Assembly (NCBI RefSeq): GCF_011682235.2
Contig: NZ_CP076718.1
Location: 2,786,622 to 2,850,621, forward strand
Length of the DNA stretch: 64,000 nucleotides
Source: Rhodocaloribacter litoris
Lineage (GTDB): Bacteria > Bacteroidota > Rhodothermia > Rhodothermales > ISCAR-4553
Direction of reading: 5' to 3'
In this document: piece after piece, positions 8,437-16,427 of the stretch
Numbering within the stretch: position 1 is the stretch's first letter
How the letters are laid out: every line of letters starts with the position of its first letter
Made by a program: the position numbers and the translations under genes
Notes under the pieces: model-generated
What the model saw: the letters and a program-made list of their open reading frames with translations, nothing else
What the model was told of the DNA's origin: nothing
The model's database searches: none

Positions 8437-10194
8437 ATGGCTTCTCCGCTTCGTTTCAGCCCGCTCGCCCTGCTCCTGATCCTGACGACTGGAACGGCAT
8501 GGGCACAGACCGACCATTACGTCACGACGCCGGCCGCGCTGGAGGCGGCCATCCGGAGCGCCCGCCCGGGTGACTTCATCACCCTGGCCAACGGTACCTG
8601 GACCGACCTCGTGATCACCTTCGACACGGATGGCGCGCCGGGGGATACCATCACGCTGCGGGCCGAAACCCCCGGCGAGGTGCTCCTCACCGGCACTTCC
8701 CGCCTTCAGATTGCCGGCGACTACCTCAAGGTGGACGGCCTCCGCTTCGAGGGGGGCGCGCTCCCTGACGGCGTTCCGGTCATCGAGTTCCGCCGCTCGT
8801 CGGGCGACCTGGCCAACCACAGCCGGCTGACCAACTGCACCGTCGTCGATTACAACCCGCCGAGCACGCGCACCGAGTACAAATGGGTATCCGTGTACGG
8901 CCGCTTCAACCGGGTGGATCATTGCTACTTTGCCGGCAAGACCAACGAAGGCGCCCTCCTCGTGGTCTGGCTCCGCGACCCGCCCGACGACGCGCCGCCG
9001 GAGCACCGGATCGACCACAACCACTTCGGCCCCCGGCCCGAGTTCGGCGACAACGGGGCCGAGACGATCCGGATCGGCACGAGCGCCCGCTCGATGCAGA
9101 AGGCCAACGTCGTCGTCGAGCGCAATCTGTTCACCGAGACGAACGGCGAGATCGAGATCATATCGAACAAATCGGGCGGCAACGTCTACCGGGGCAATAC
9201 CTTCCGCCGGGCGCGGGGCACGCTCACGCTGCGCCACGGGAACGGCTGCCTGGTCGAGGGCAACTTCTTCTTCGGTGAGGGCATCGCGGGCACGGGCGGG
9301 GTGCGCATCATCGGAGAGGACCACCGCGTCGTCAACAACTATTTCCAGGACCTGCGGGGCACGGGCTACTATGCTGCCCTCTCGATGGTGCAGGGCGTGC
9401 CCGATTCCCCGCTGAACCGCTACTTCCAGGTCAAGCGGGCCGTCGTGGCGCACAACACGTTCGTCAACACCGAGAAGACGTTCGTGATCGGCGTGGGCGC
9501 CAGCGCCGATCAGTCGTTGCCGCCCGAGGACATCACGGTCGTCAACAACGTAGTGCAGACCTACCCCACCGCGTCCGTCCTCGAGATTGAGCTGGCACCC
9601 GTCGGAGAGACGACGTGGGCGGGGAACATCGTCTACGGCCGCCCGGACGCGCTGCCGCAGGGGTTCACGTTCGCCGATCCCGGGCTGGAGCAGGGAGCCG
9701 ACGGGCTGTATCGCCCCGGGCCTGCGAGTCCGGTGCTGGATGCCGCCGACCCGGCGTTCGCGCCGGAAGCCGACATGGACGGCCAGCCCCGCGACGCCCG
9801 GGCACCGGATGCCGGGGCCGACGAGCACGCGGACGCCCCGGTGCTCTACACGCCCCTGACCCCCGCCGACGTCGGGCCGGCGTGGCGGGTGGCCGTCGCC
9901 GTCGAGGCGCCGTGGGAGCCCCGCCCGTCCCGGCTGGCTCCCAGCTTCCCCAACCCGTTCGACAGCACGACGACGGTGTCCTTCACCCTGGAGCAGGCCG
10001 CGCACGCCCGCCTGCGCCTCTACGACATCGCCGGGCGCGAGGTGCTTCGCCTGCTCGACCAGGCGCTGGCGCCGGGCCTCCATGAAGTCGCGCTGGACGG
10101 CCGGCAGCTGCCGACGGGCACCTACGTGCTGGTGCTGGAAACCAACGGTCGGGCTGACTACCGCCTCATCACGATCCTGCGAACGTCCCGGTAA
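8437..10194 (+). CDS. PL6 alginate lyase, T9SS-secreted
   Basis: A 585-residue polysaccharide lyase family 6 enzyme with a parallel beta-helix fold. A signal peptide (residues 1-23, ending AWAQ) precedes the catalytic domain. The expected catalytic pair is visible as Lys245 in SNKSGGN and Arg266 in LRHGN, 21 residues apart as in the characterised lyase AlyGC (Lys220/Arg241). Acidic residues in GEIEIIS just before the lysine match its calcium ligands. The last ~85 residues (SFPNPFDSTTTVSF... GREVLRLL... GTYVLVLE) form a T9SS sorting domain, so the enzyme should act outside the cell. The start at 8437 gives the signal peptide. It overlaps the next gene by one base. Confidence 0.9.
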   Translation: MASPLRFSPLALLLILTTGTAWAQTDHYVTTPAALEAAIRSARPGDFITLANGTWTDLVITFDTDGAPGDTITLRAETPGEVLLTGTSRLQIAGDYLKVDGLRFEGGALPDGVPVIEFRRSSGDLANHSRLTNCTVVDYNPPSTRTEYKWVSVYGRFNRVDHCYFAGKTNEGALLVVWLRDPPDDAPPEHRIDHNHFGPRPEFGDNGAETIRIGTSARSMQKANVVVERNLFTETNGEIEIISNKSGGNVYRGNTFRRARGTLTLRHGNGCLVEGNFFFGEGIAGTGGVRIIGEDHRVVNNYFQDLRGTGYYAALSMVQGVPDSPLNRYFQVKRAVVAHNTFVNTEKTFVIGVGASADQSLPPEDITVVNNVVQTYPTASVLEIELAPVGETTWAGNIVYGRPDALPQGFTFADPGLEQGADGLYRPGPASPVLDAADPAFAPEADMDGQPRDARAPDAGADEHADAPVLYTPLTPADVGPAWRVAVAVEAPWEPRPSRLAPSFPNPFDSTTTVSFTLEQAAHARLRLYDIAGREVLRLLDQALAPGLHEVALDGRQLPTGTYVLVLETNGRADYRLITILRTSR

Positions 10195-12512
10195 TGAGAT
10201 ACGCTGTCTGGCTGATCGCCCTGTTCGTCACCCTGGCCGGGTGTCGGTATCCGGCCGCCCCTGCGAGGGTGCTGGTTTCCAGCGCCGGGGAGCTGAACCG
10301 GGCCATCGCGGAGGCCACACCGGGGACGGAGATCGTCATGGCGAATGGCGCGTGGCGCGACGTTCGGATCCGCTTCGTCGGATACGGCACGGAAGACCGG
10401 CCCATCATCCTGCGTGCCGAAACGCCCGGCCAGGTGGTCATCCAGGGACAGTCGGATCTGAAACTGGGGGGCGAATACCTGGTGGTGGACGGCCTGTATT
10501 TTACCAGCGGTGCCTCACCGTCCGGCGCCGTCATCCAGTTTTTCATCAACGAGGATACGCTGGCCAACCACAGCCGGGTGACCAACTGCGTCATCAAGGA
10601 TTTCAACAAACCACAGCGCAACCTGCAGGATCTCTGGGTCCTGTTCAAGGGGCGGCACAATCAGCTCGATCATTGCTATCTGGCCGGCAAATCCAACCGT
10701 GGGCCGACGATCCGGGTGGACCTGGATGGAAACCCGAGCATCTACAATTATCACCGGATCAACAACAACCATTTCGGGCCAAGACCGCCCCGGGGAGGAC
10801 CGAGTGCGGAAACCATCCAGATCGGGGATAGCGGTACCTCCATGACGCCGAGCCATACCCTGGTGGAGAACAACCTGTTCGAACGGTGCAATGGAGAAGT
10901 GGAGGTTATTTCGAGCAAATCCAACTTCAACGAATTCCGAAACAATGTTTTCTATTTGAGTGAAGGCTCGCTGGTCACCCGGCATGGAAACTATGCCGTC
11001 GTGGCGGGCAACTACTTCATCGGAGATGGCGCGTCGCCGCACATCGGGGGCATCCGGCTCATCGGAACGGGCCACTGGGTGTTCAACAACTACTTCTACG
11101 GCCTGCGCGGCAAAGAATTCAGAGCGCCCCTGGCCGTGATGAACGGGATCCCGCGCTCGGCCGTAAACCGGTATTTTCAGGTGACGGACGTCGTGGTGGC
11201 CCACAACACCTGGGTCAATACCATCTCGCCCTGGCAGTTCGGCGTCGGGTCGAACGTGGATCAGCGGGACGTGCTGCCGCCCTCCGAGATCCGATCGGAG
11301 ACGCCCATCCGCACGCTGTTCGCCAACAACCTCATCTACAATGCGGAAGGGGACCCGATGCCCATCGTCCGCTACGATTCGATCGACGGCATCACGTTCC
11401 GGAACAACCTCATCAACAACCAGGGCGTGCCCTTCCGGGGGGTGGATGGACTTCCAGAACATGATTTCTCGATGGTCGAGCTGGAAAAAAACATCTGGGT
11501 GCCTGCTTCCGATCTGAGCGACGTCGAGGTGTACCACGGCTTCGAGTTCGAACGGATCGATCGGGATCTGTTTGGCAACCCCCGGGGCGAAAAAAACGCT
11601 GTGGGCGCCACCAACGGGACGATGCCCGAGCCGCCGAACATCCTGGACCCGGCCCGGTATGGTCCCGCGTGGTATGATCCTGCGCCGGCCGGTACGCAGG
11701 AGCCCGGGGTTCACCGGGTGAGCCAGCCCGCAGACCTGGTGCAGGCCGTGGTCCGTGCCGCCGACGGCGACGTGATCGAACTCGCGTCCGGGCGCTACGA
11801 GATCGACACGCCCATCCGGATCGACAGAACGATCGTCATCCAGTCCGCGGATTCTTCGGCCCGAGCACGCATCGTATATCGCGGGGCGGCCGGCACCCCG
11901 GCCTTTGAGCTGCATCCCGGCGGGCATCTCGTCCTGCGCGGGGTGGTGTTGCAGGGGCATGGCGAGAATTACGCCTTTGCCCCCCTTAAAGAAGGCATGT
12001 CCAGGCTGTATAACCTGAGGGTAGAGGATTCAGAGATATCCGGCTTCGATTATGTGCTCAAAGCCTACAAGCACTCCTTCGCCGAGTTCATAACGTTCGA
12101 ATCCACGGTGATCCGGGATTGCACCAATGGGCTGGATCTTTCCGCCGAGGATGATGACCGAGGGGAGTACAACGCGGAGAACGTCTACCTCCTCGATAGC
12201 CGCTTCGAGCGGGTCGGCAGGAACGTGGTGAACTATTATCGCGGTGGCTACGACGAGTCTACCGTGGGAGGAAATCTGATCGTAAAGGGCAGCACGTTTA
12301 CCCGTAGTGGCAGCCGGGATGAAAGCGGCATATTGATCAATACGTATGGCATTATAAACGTTCGCATCGAGGACAACGTGTTTCGGGACAATCCCGTCCG
12401 GATCGTGACGCGCCTGTGGGGGGCGAAGAACAACACGCACGCCGGCAATGTGCTCGAGAACTCGGGCGCCATCGTGGTAGAGCAGAATCTGCCCCTGAAA
12501 TTGATGTACTAG
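10194..12512 (+). CDS. PL6 alginate lyase, lipoprotein, two-domain
   Basis: A 772-residue PL6 lyase close in size and layout to the exolytic two-domain lyase AlyGC. The N terminus carries a lipobox (VTLAGC, Cys17), so the protein is a lipoprotein. Catalytic Lys242 (SSKSNFN) and Arg263 (TRHGN) are present with acidic residues in GEVEVIS. The second half, from about residue 510, is another beta-helix domain (VHRVSQPADLVQAVVRAADGD...). Unlike its upstream paralogue it has no T9SS domain, which suggests membrane-anchored processing of imported oligosaccharides. Its DNA is less GC-rich than its neighbours from about 10.9 to 12.4 kb. It is the last gene of the first operon. Confidence 0.88.
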   Translation: MRYAVWLIALFVTLAGCRYPAAPARVLVSSAGELNRAIAEATPGTEIVMANGAWRDVRIRFVGYGTEDRPIILRAETPGQVVIQGQSDLKLGGEYLVVDGLYFTSGASPSGAVIQFFINEDTLANHSRVTNCVIKDFNKPQRNLQDLWVLFKGRHNQLDHCYLAGKSNRGPTIRVDLDGNPSIYNYHRINNNHFGPRPPRGGPSAETIQIGDSGTSMTPSHTLVENNLFERCNGEVEVISSKSNFNEFRNNVFYLSEGSLVTRHGNYAVVAGNYFIGDGASPHIGGIRLIGTGHWVFNNYFYGLRGKEFRAPLAVMNGIPRSAVNRYFQVTDVVVAHNTWVNTISPWQFGVGSNVDQRDVLPPSEIRSETPIRTLFANNLIYNAEGDPMPIVRYDSIDGITFRNNLINNQGVPFRGVDGLPEHDFSMVELEKNIWVPASDLSDVEVYHGFEFERIDRDLFGNPRGEKNAVGATNGTMPEPPNILDPARYGPAWYDPAPAGTQEPGVHRVSQPADLVQAVVRAADGDVIELASGRYEIDTPIRIDRTIVIQSADSSARARIVYRGAAGTPAFELHPGGHLVLRGVVLQGHGENYAFAPLKEGMSRLYNLRVEDSEISGFDYVLKAYKHSFAEFITFESTVIRDCTNGLDLSAEDDDRGEYNAENVYLLDSRFERVGRNVVNYYRGGYDESTVGGNLIVKGSTFTRSGSRDESGILINTYGIINVRIEDNVFRDNPVRIVTRLWGAKNNTHAGNVLENSGAIVVEQNLPLKLMY

Positions 12513-12725
12513 GATGATGGTCAGGAGCGACCTTTTCGTGACGAGCTGGACCATGCGTGCTGTAAAGCAACCGGCCTCGTCTCCGGCCCTCGACGCCGCC
12601 TGCGCGGGTCCCGTCCGAACCCGACTGCAGGCCTAGCTGTGCGATCAGCCCGGCGCGGGAGCCGGTGAGTATGCGCCGGAGGCCCCCGGGTGTGGGAAGA
12701 AAATGAAGTGGGTGCCCGACTGTAC

Positions 12726-12755
12726 TTGTATGACATGTTACAAATTTCCTATATT
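12726..12755 (+). promoter_or_regulatory. Promoter with overlapping GntR-type operator, site 2
   Basis: TTGTAT (12726-12731), an 18-base spacer and TATATT (12750-12755). The operator TTGTATGACATGTTACAAAT is identical to site 1 over 16 bases and to site 3 over 20. It would control the PL17-to-DctM operon. The 5' end of the transcript should be near 12762, which favours a translation start at 12783 or 12801. Confidence 0.72.
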
Positions 12756-12800
12756 GTCGCCGTCAGCGCTTTTTCCAGGTCTATGCCGGTCTCCGTTGCC

Positions 12801-15014
12801 ATGACCGTCCTTTTCTCCGCCCGGATGTGGGGTGTCGTGCTGTTGCTGGTGCTGGTGATGCCGGTACGCGCGCAGGAGCAACACCCGAAGGTGTTCATTA
12901 CGGCCTCGGAGGCCGCCGCCATCCGGGAGGCACGCGGGCATTATACGCTCCTCGATGCGACGCTCGAGGCGGCGACGGAGATGGTGGAGGCGGCCCTGGC
13001 GGCGCCCATCGAGACGCCCCCGCCCGGTGAGGCCGGCGGCTACGCGCACGAGCGGCACAAGCAGAACTACCGCGAGATGTACCACGCCGGCCTGCTGTAC
13101 CAGATCACCGGCGACCGGCGGTATGCCGCCTTCGTGCGGGACATGCTCCTCCAGTACGCCGAGATGTACCCGGCCCTCGAGCCGCACCCGCTGAGCGAGA
13201 ACCAGGTGCCCGGCAAACTTTTCCATCAGCTCCTCAACGAGAACGTCTGGCTCGTTCACACTATCATCGGGTATGACTGCGTCTACGACGCGCTCACGCC
13301 CGACGAACGGGCCACGATCGAGGCCAACGTGTTCTACCCGATGGTGTCGTGGTTCATGAACGAAGGGGCGTACTCGATGAACCGGATCCACAACCACGGC
13401 ACCTGGACGGTCGCCGCCGTCGGGATGGCCGGTTACGTCCTCGGGGAGCCGGAATGGGTCGAGCAGGCGCTCTACGGGACGGACAAGCGTGGCGAGGCCG
13501 GCTTCATGCGCCAGCTCGACCTGCTCTTCTCGCCCGACGGCTACTACATGGAGGGCCCCTACTACGCCCGCTATGCCATCTGGCCGTTCTTCTATTTCGC
13601 CGAGGCCATCCAGCGCTACGAGCCGGAACGCAACATCTACGGCTACCGCGACGGCATCCTTCGCAAGGCGCTCTATGCGACGGTTCAGACGGCCCTGCCC
13701 GATGGTACCTTCCCGGCCCTCAACGACGCCAGCCTGAGCATGAACGTCGCCGCGCCGGGTGTCGTGCTGGCCACCGACCTCGTCTTCGAACGCTACGGTC
13801 CCGACCCCGTTTTGCTCGGGGTGGCCGGGTTCCAGAACGCCGTCGTGCTCAACGGGGCCGGCCTGGCGGTGGCCCGGGCCTACGAGGCGGCCGACGAGGT
13901 CCCCGAGATGACGTGGCCGAGCGTCGAGTTTCGGGATGGGGCCGATGGCGAAGGCGGTGGCCTCGGGATCCTCCGCGTCGGGCGGGGAAAGGACCAGACC
14001 GTGGCGCTCATGAAATACGGCGTTCACGGCCTGGGGCACGGCCACTTCGACAAGCTCTCGATCCTCTTCTACGATCAGCGCCGCGACGTGCTCGACGACT
14101 ATGGCTTTGCCCGGTTCGTCAACGTCGAACCCAAGTACGGCGGACGCTACCTTCCCGAGAATGACACCTGGGCCAAGCAGACGATCGCCCACAACACGGT
14201 CGTCGTGGATGGCCGCTCGCAGAACGACGGCGACCGCAAGGCGGCCGATGCGATGCACGCCGACCGCCACTTCTTCGACGGAGATCCTTCCGACGGCGTG
14301 CAGAGCATGAGTGCCTATGCGCGGGGGTACTACACTGGCGTGGACATGCAGCGGACGGTGCTGCTCGTCGAGGACGAAGCATTCGACTACCCGCTGCTGA
14401 TCGACCTCTTCCGCCTCGAAAGCGACGCCGAGCACCAGTACGACTACCCGATCCACTACGACGGCATCCCGATGGCCACGTCGTTCGACCTGGCCGGCCA
14501 TACGGACGTGCTCCGGCCCCTGGGCGAGGACGCGGGCTACCAGCACATCTGGGAAACCGCCCGGGCGCGCCCCGATGCGGTCGTCCAGTTCTCCTGGCTC
14601 GACGGCCAGCGTTACTACACCCTCACCACGGCCGCGGCCCCCGGAACCGAGGTGTTGATGGGCCGGACGGGGGCCCACGACCCCCATTTCAACCTGCGAA
14701 GCGAGCCGCTCCTGCTCCTGCGCCGCCGTGCCGCCGATCACCTCTTTGCCAGCGTCATCGAGCCGCACGGTTACTTCAGCGAGGCCAGCGAGCAGAGTAG
14801 CAACGCCCGGCCCTACATCGCGGCCGTGCGCGTGCTCGGCTTCGACGCGACGGCGAGCGTCGTCGAGATCGAGGCACAGGACGGGCGTCGCTGGCAGGTT
14901 TTCGTCAACAACGGGCCGGCGGGCGATGGCCCGCACACGGCCCACTTCGGTGGAAAAACCTACACCTGGACGGGCAACGCCGAGATGCGCCCCGTCCGCG
15001 ACGGTACGGAATAA
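12801..15014 (+). CDS. PL17 oligoalginate lyase
   Basis: A 737-residue (alpha/alpha)-toroid lyase with a C-terminal heparinase II/III-like beta sheet domain. Its signal peptide ends near VRAQ. The motif HNHGTW contains Asn198 and His199, and EGPYY contains Tyr255; their spacing equals that of Asn201/His202/Tyr258 in the characterised enzyme Alg17c. GHGHFDKL (around 412-419) matches its zinc and catalytic histidine region. The family releases unsaturated monouronates from oligoalginate. There is no T9SS domain, so a periplasmic location is likely. The start at 12801 gives the best signal peptide; 12783 is an alternative in the same frame. First gene of the second operon. Confidence 0.92.
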   Translation: MTVLFSARMWGVVLLLVLVMPVRAQEQHPKVFITASEAAAIREARGHYTLLDATLEAATEMVEAALAAPIETPPPGEAGGYAHERHKQNYREMYHAGLLYQITGDRRYAAFVRDMLLQYAEMYPALEPHPLSENQVPGKLFHQLLNENVWLVHTIIGYDCVYDALTPDERATIEANVFYPMVSWFMNEGAYSMNRIHNHGTWTVAAVGMAGYVLGEPEWVEQALYGTDKRGEAGFMRQLDLLFSPDGYYMEGPYYARYAIWPFFYFAEAIQRYEPERNIYGYRDGILRKALYATVQTALPDGTFPALNDASLSMNVAAPGVVLATDLVFERYGPDPVLLGVAGFQNAVVLNGAGLAVARAYEAADEVPEMTWPSVEFRDGADGEGGGLGILRVGRGKDQTVALMKYGVHGLGHGHFDKLSILFYDQRRDVLDDYGFARFVNVEPKYGGRYLPENDTWAKQTIAHNTVVVDGRSQNDGDRKAADAMHADRHFFDGDPSDGVQSMSAYARGYYTGVDMQRTVLLVEDEAFDYPLLIDLFRLESDAEHQYDYPIHYDGIPMATSFDLAGHTDVLRPLGEDAGYQHIWETARARPDAVVQFSWLDGQRYYTLTTAAAPGTEVLMGRTGAHDPHFNLRSEPLLLLRRRAADHLFASVIEPHGYFSEASEQSSNARPYIAAVRVLGFDATASVVEIEAQDGRRWQVFVNNGPAGDGPHTAHFGGKTYTWTGNAEMRPVRDGTE

Positions 15015-15105
15015 CCCCGGTGTGTGAATCCAGCCCCCGGCGGGTGCCGTGACGGGCTGGACGCGCACGCCACGACCTTTCCGTTCAACCAGACCTTTCT
15101 TGTCC

Positions 15106-15864
15106 ATGACCATCGACCTTACCGGAAAAATCGCTCTTGTAACCGGTGGCGGCCGGGATATCGGCAAAGCCATCTGCCAGTGTTTTGCCGAGGCGGGAGC
15201 CGCCGTGGCCGTCAACTACCGCGCCAGCCGCGAGGAGGCGGAGGCCACCGTGGCGGAAATCACCAGCCGGGGCGGCAAGGCCATCGCCGTGCAGGCCGAC
15301 GTCACCCGGCCCGGGGACGTCGAACGCCTCATCGCCGAGACGTGTGAGCGCCTGGGCGGCTCCATCGACGTGCTCGTCAACAATGCCGGCGGCTTGCTCG
15401 AACGCAAACCCATCGCCGAGATGCCCGAGGAGCTGTGGGATCGGGTGATGGCCGTCAACCTCAAGAGTGTTTACCTCGTCACGAAAGCGGCCCTGCCCAG
15501 GATGAACGACGGCGGGGCGATCGTCAACCTGTCTTCGCTGGCCGCCCGGAACGGTGGGGGCGGCGGGGCCGTCGCGTATGCCGCCTCGAAGGGGGCGGTG
15601 CTCACCCTGACACGCGGCCTGGCCAAGGAACTCGCCGGGCGTAAGATCCGCGTCAACTGCGTCTCGCCGGGGTTGATCGACACCACCTTCCACGACACGT
15701 TCACCCCGGACGAGGCCCGGAAACGCACCGCCGCCATGACGGCCGCCGGGCGCGAGGGTACCCCCGGGGATGTGGCCCGGGCCGTCCTCTTTCTCGCCTC
15801 GGACGCCGCGTCGTACATCAACGGCGAGTCCCTGGAAATCAACGGGGGGCTGTACTTCGTGTAG
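15106..15864 (+). CDS. SDR oxidoreductase, probable DEH reductase (forms KDG)
   Basis: A 252-residue classical short-chain dehydrogenase/reductase. It shows the cofactor motif TGGGRDIG, NNAG, and a catalytic set of Ser143 or Ser144, Tyr158 and Lys162 (YAASK). In alginate loci an SDR reduces 4-deoxy-L-erythro-5-hexoseulose uronate to 2-keto-3-deoxygluconate. Placement between a PL17 lyase and KdgF supports that role. The glycine-rich stretch NGGGGGAV just before the active Tyr is unusual. The start at 15106 begins right before the Rossmann fold. A hairpin with 8-base arms (15029-15036 and 15054-15061) without a T tract sits in the preceding gap. Substrate specificity is inferred from context. 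Confidence 0.85.
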   Translation: MTIDLTGKIALVTGGGRDIGKAICQCFAEAGAAVAVNYRASREEAEATVAEITSRGGKAIAVQADVTRPGDVERLIAETCERLGGSIDVLVNNAGGLLERKPIAEMPEELWDRVMAVNLKSVYLVTKAALPRMNDGGAIVNLSSLAARNGGGGGAVAYAASKGAVLTLTRGLAKELAGRKIRVNCVSPGLIDTTFHDTFTPDEARKRTAAMTAAGREGTPGDVARAVLFLASDAASYINGESLEINGGLYFV

Positions 15865-15933
15865 CCGGCCCGGCCGGGATTCGCCGGTGATCTCCGAACC
15901 GCTTTTTTCCCCATCCACGATCTTCGAAGGTCC

Positions 15934-16410
15934 ATGCCATACGATGAATCGACCCCGGCCCACAATGGGCTCAACGGATCCGGCGTCTTCGCCAGAAGTG
16001 GGGATATCGCCTGGGAACAACCCGAGGAAGGCATCCGCCGCCAGATTCTCGGCTATGACGATCAGTTGATGCTCGTCCGGGTGCTCTTCGAGGCCGGCGC
16101 CGTAGGCCGGCTCCACCGCCATCCTCACCGCCAGACGACCTACGTCGAGTCCGGTGTCTTCGAGGTCGAAATCGGCGGGGAGAAGGCCGTACTCCGCGCC
16201 GGCGACGGGTTCTTCGTGCCGCCCGACGTAATGCACGGGGCCGTGGCGCTCGAAGCCGGCAGCCTCATCGATGTCTTCACGCCCGCCCGGGGCTCTTTTC
16301 TGGGCATGGAGGATGATTTCGCTTTCGGCAAGGAAGGGCAACCTCATCAAGCCGAAAACCGTTCGACGGACGGCTCCCCGGCGGCGTCATCTACCCCCCC
16401 CGCGTCCTGA
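15934..16410 (+). CDS. kdgF: KdgF-like cupin (unsaturated uronate linearisation)
   Basis: A 158-residue single-domain cupin. The metal-binding motif HRHPHRQTTYVESG and a second cupin motif (PPDVMHG) match KdgF, and LIDVFTPAR carries the Asp and Arg described as catalytic in that family. KdgF speeds conversion of 4,5-unsaturated monouronates to the linear keto form (DKI or DEH), just upstream of the reductase step. A proline/serine-rich tail of about 25 residues follows the cupin and looks disordered. It sits between the DEH reductase and a second lyase in the operon. Confidence 0.88.
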   Translation: MPYDESTPAHNGLNGSGVFARSGDIAWEQPEEGIRRQILGYDDQLMLVRVLFEAGAVGRLHRHPHRQTTYVESGVFEVEIGGEKAVLRAGDGFFVPPDVMHGAVALEAGSLIDVFTPARGSFLGMEDDFAFGKEGQPHQAENRSTDGSPAASSTPPAS

Positions 16411-16427
16411 CCGTTGTACCTGCCTAC

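Noticed and set aside
12095-12115. GTTCGAATCC, a tRNA T-loop-like word
   Set aside because: It lies inside the PL6 lyase coding frame and no acceptor, D or anticodon arms surround it.
15029-15061. Hairpin between the PL17 and reductase genes as a terminator
   Set aside because: The stem has eight pairs but a 17-base loop and no T tract, and the downstream genes have no evident promoter of their own.
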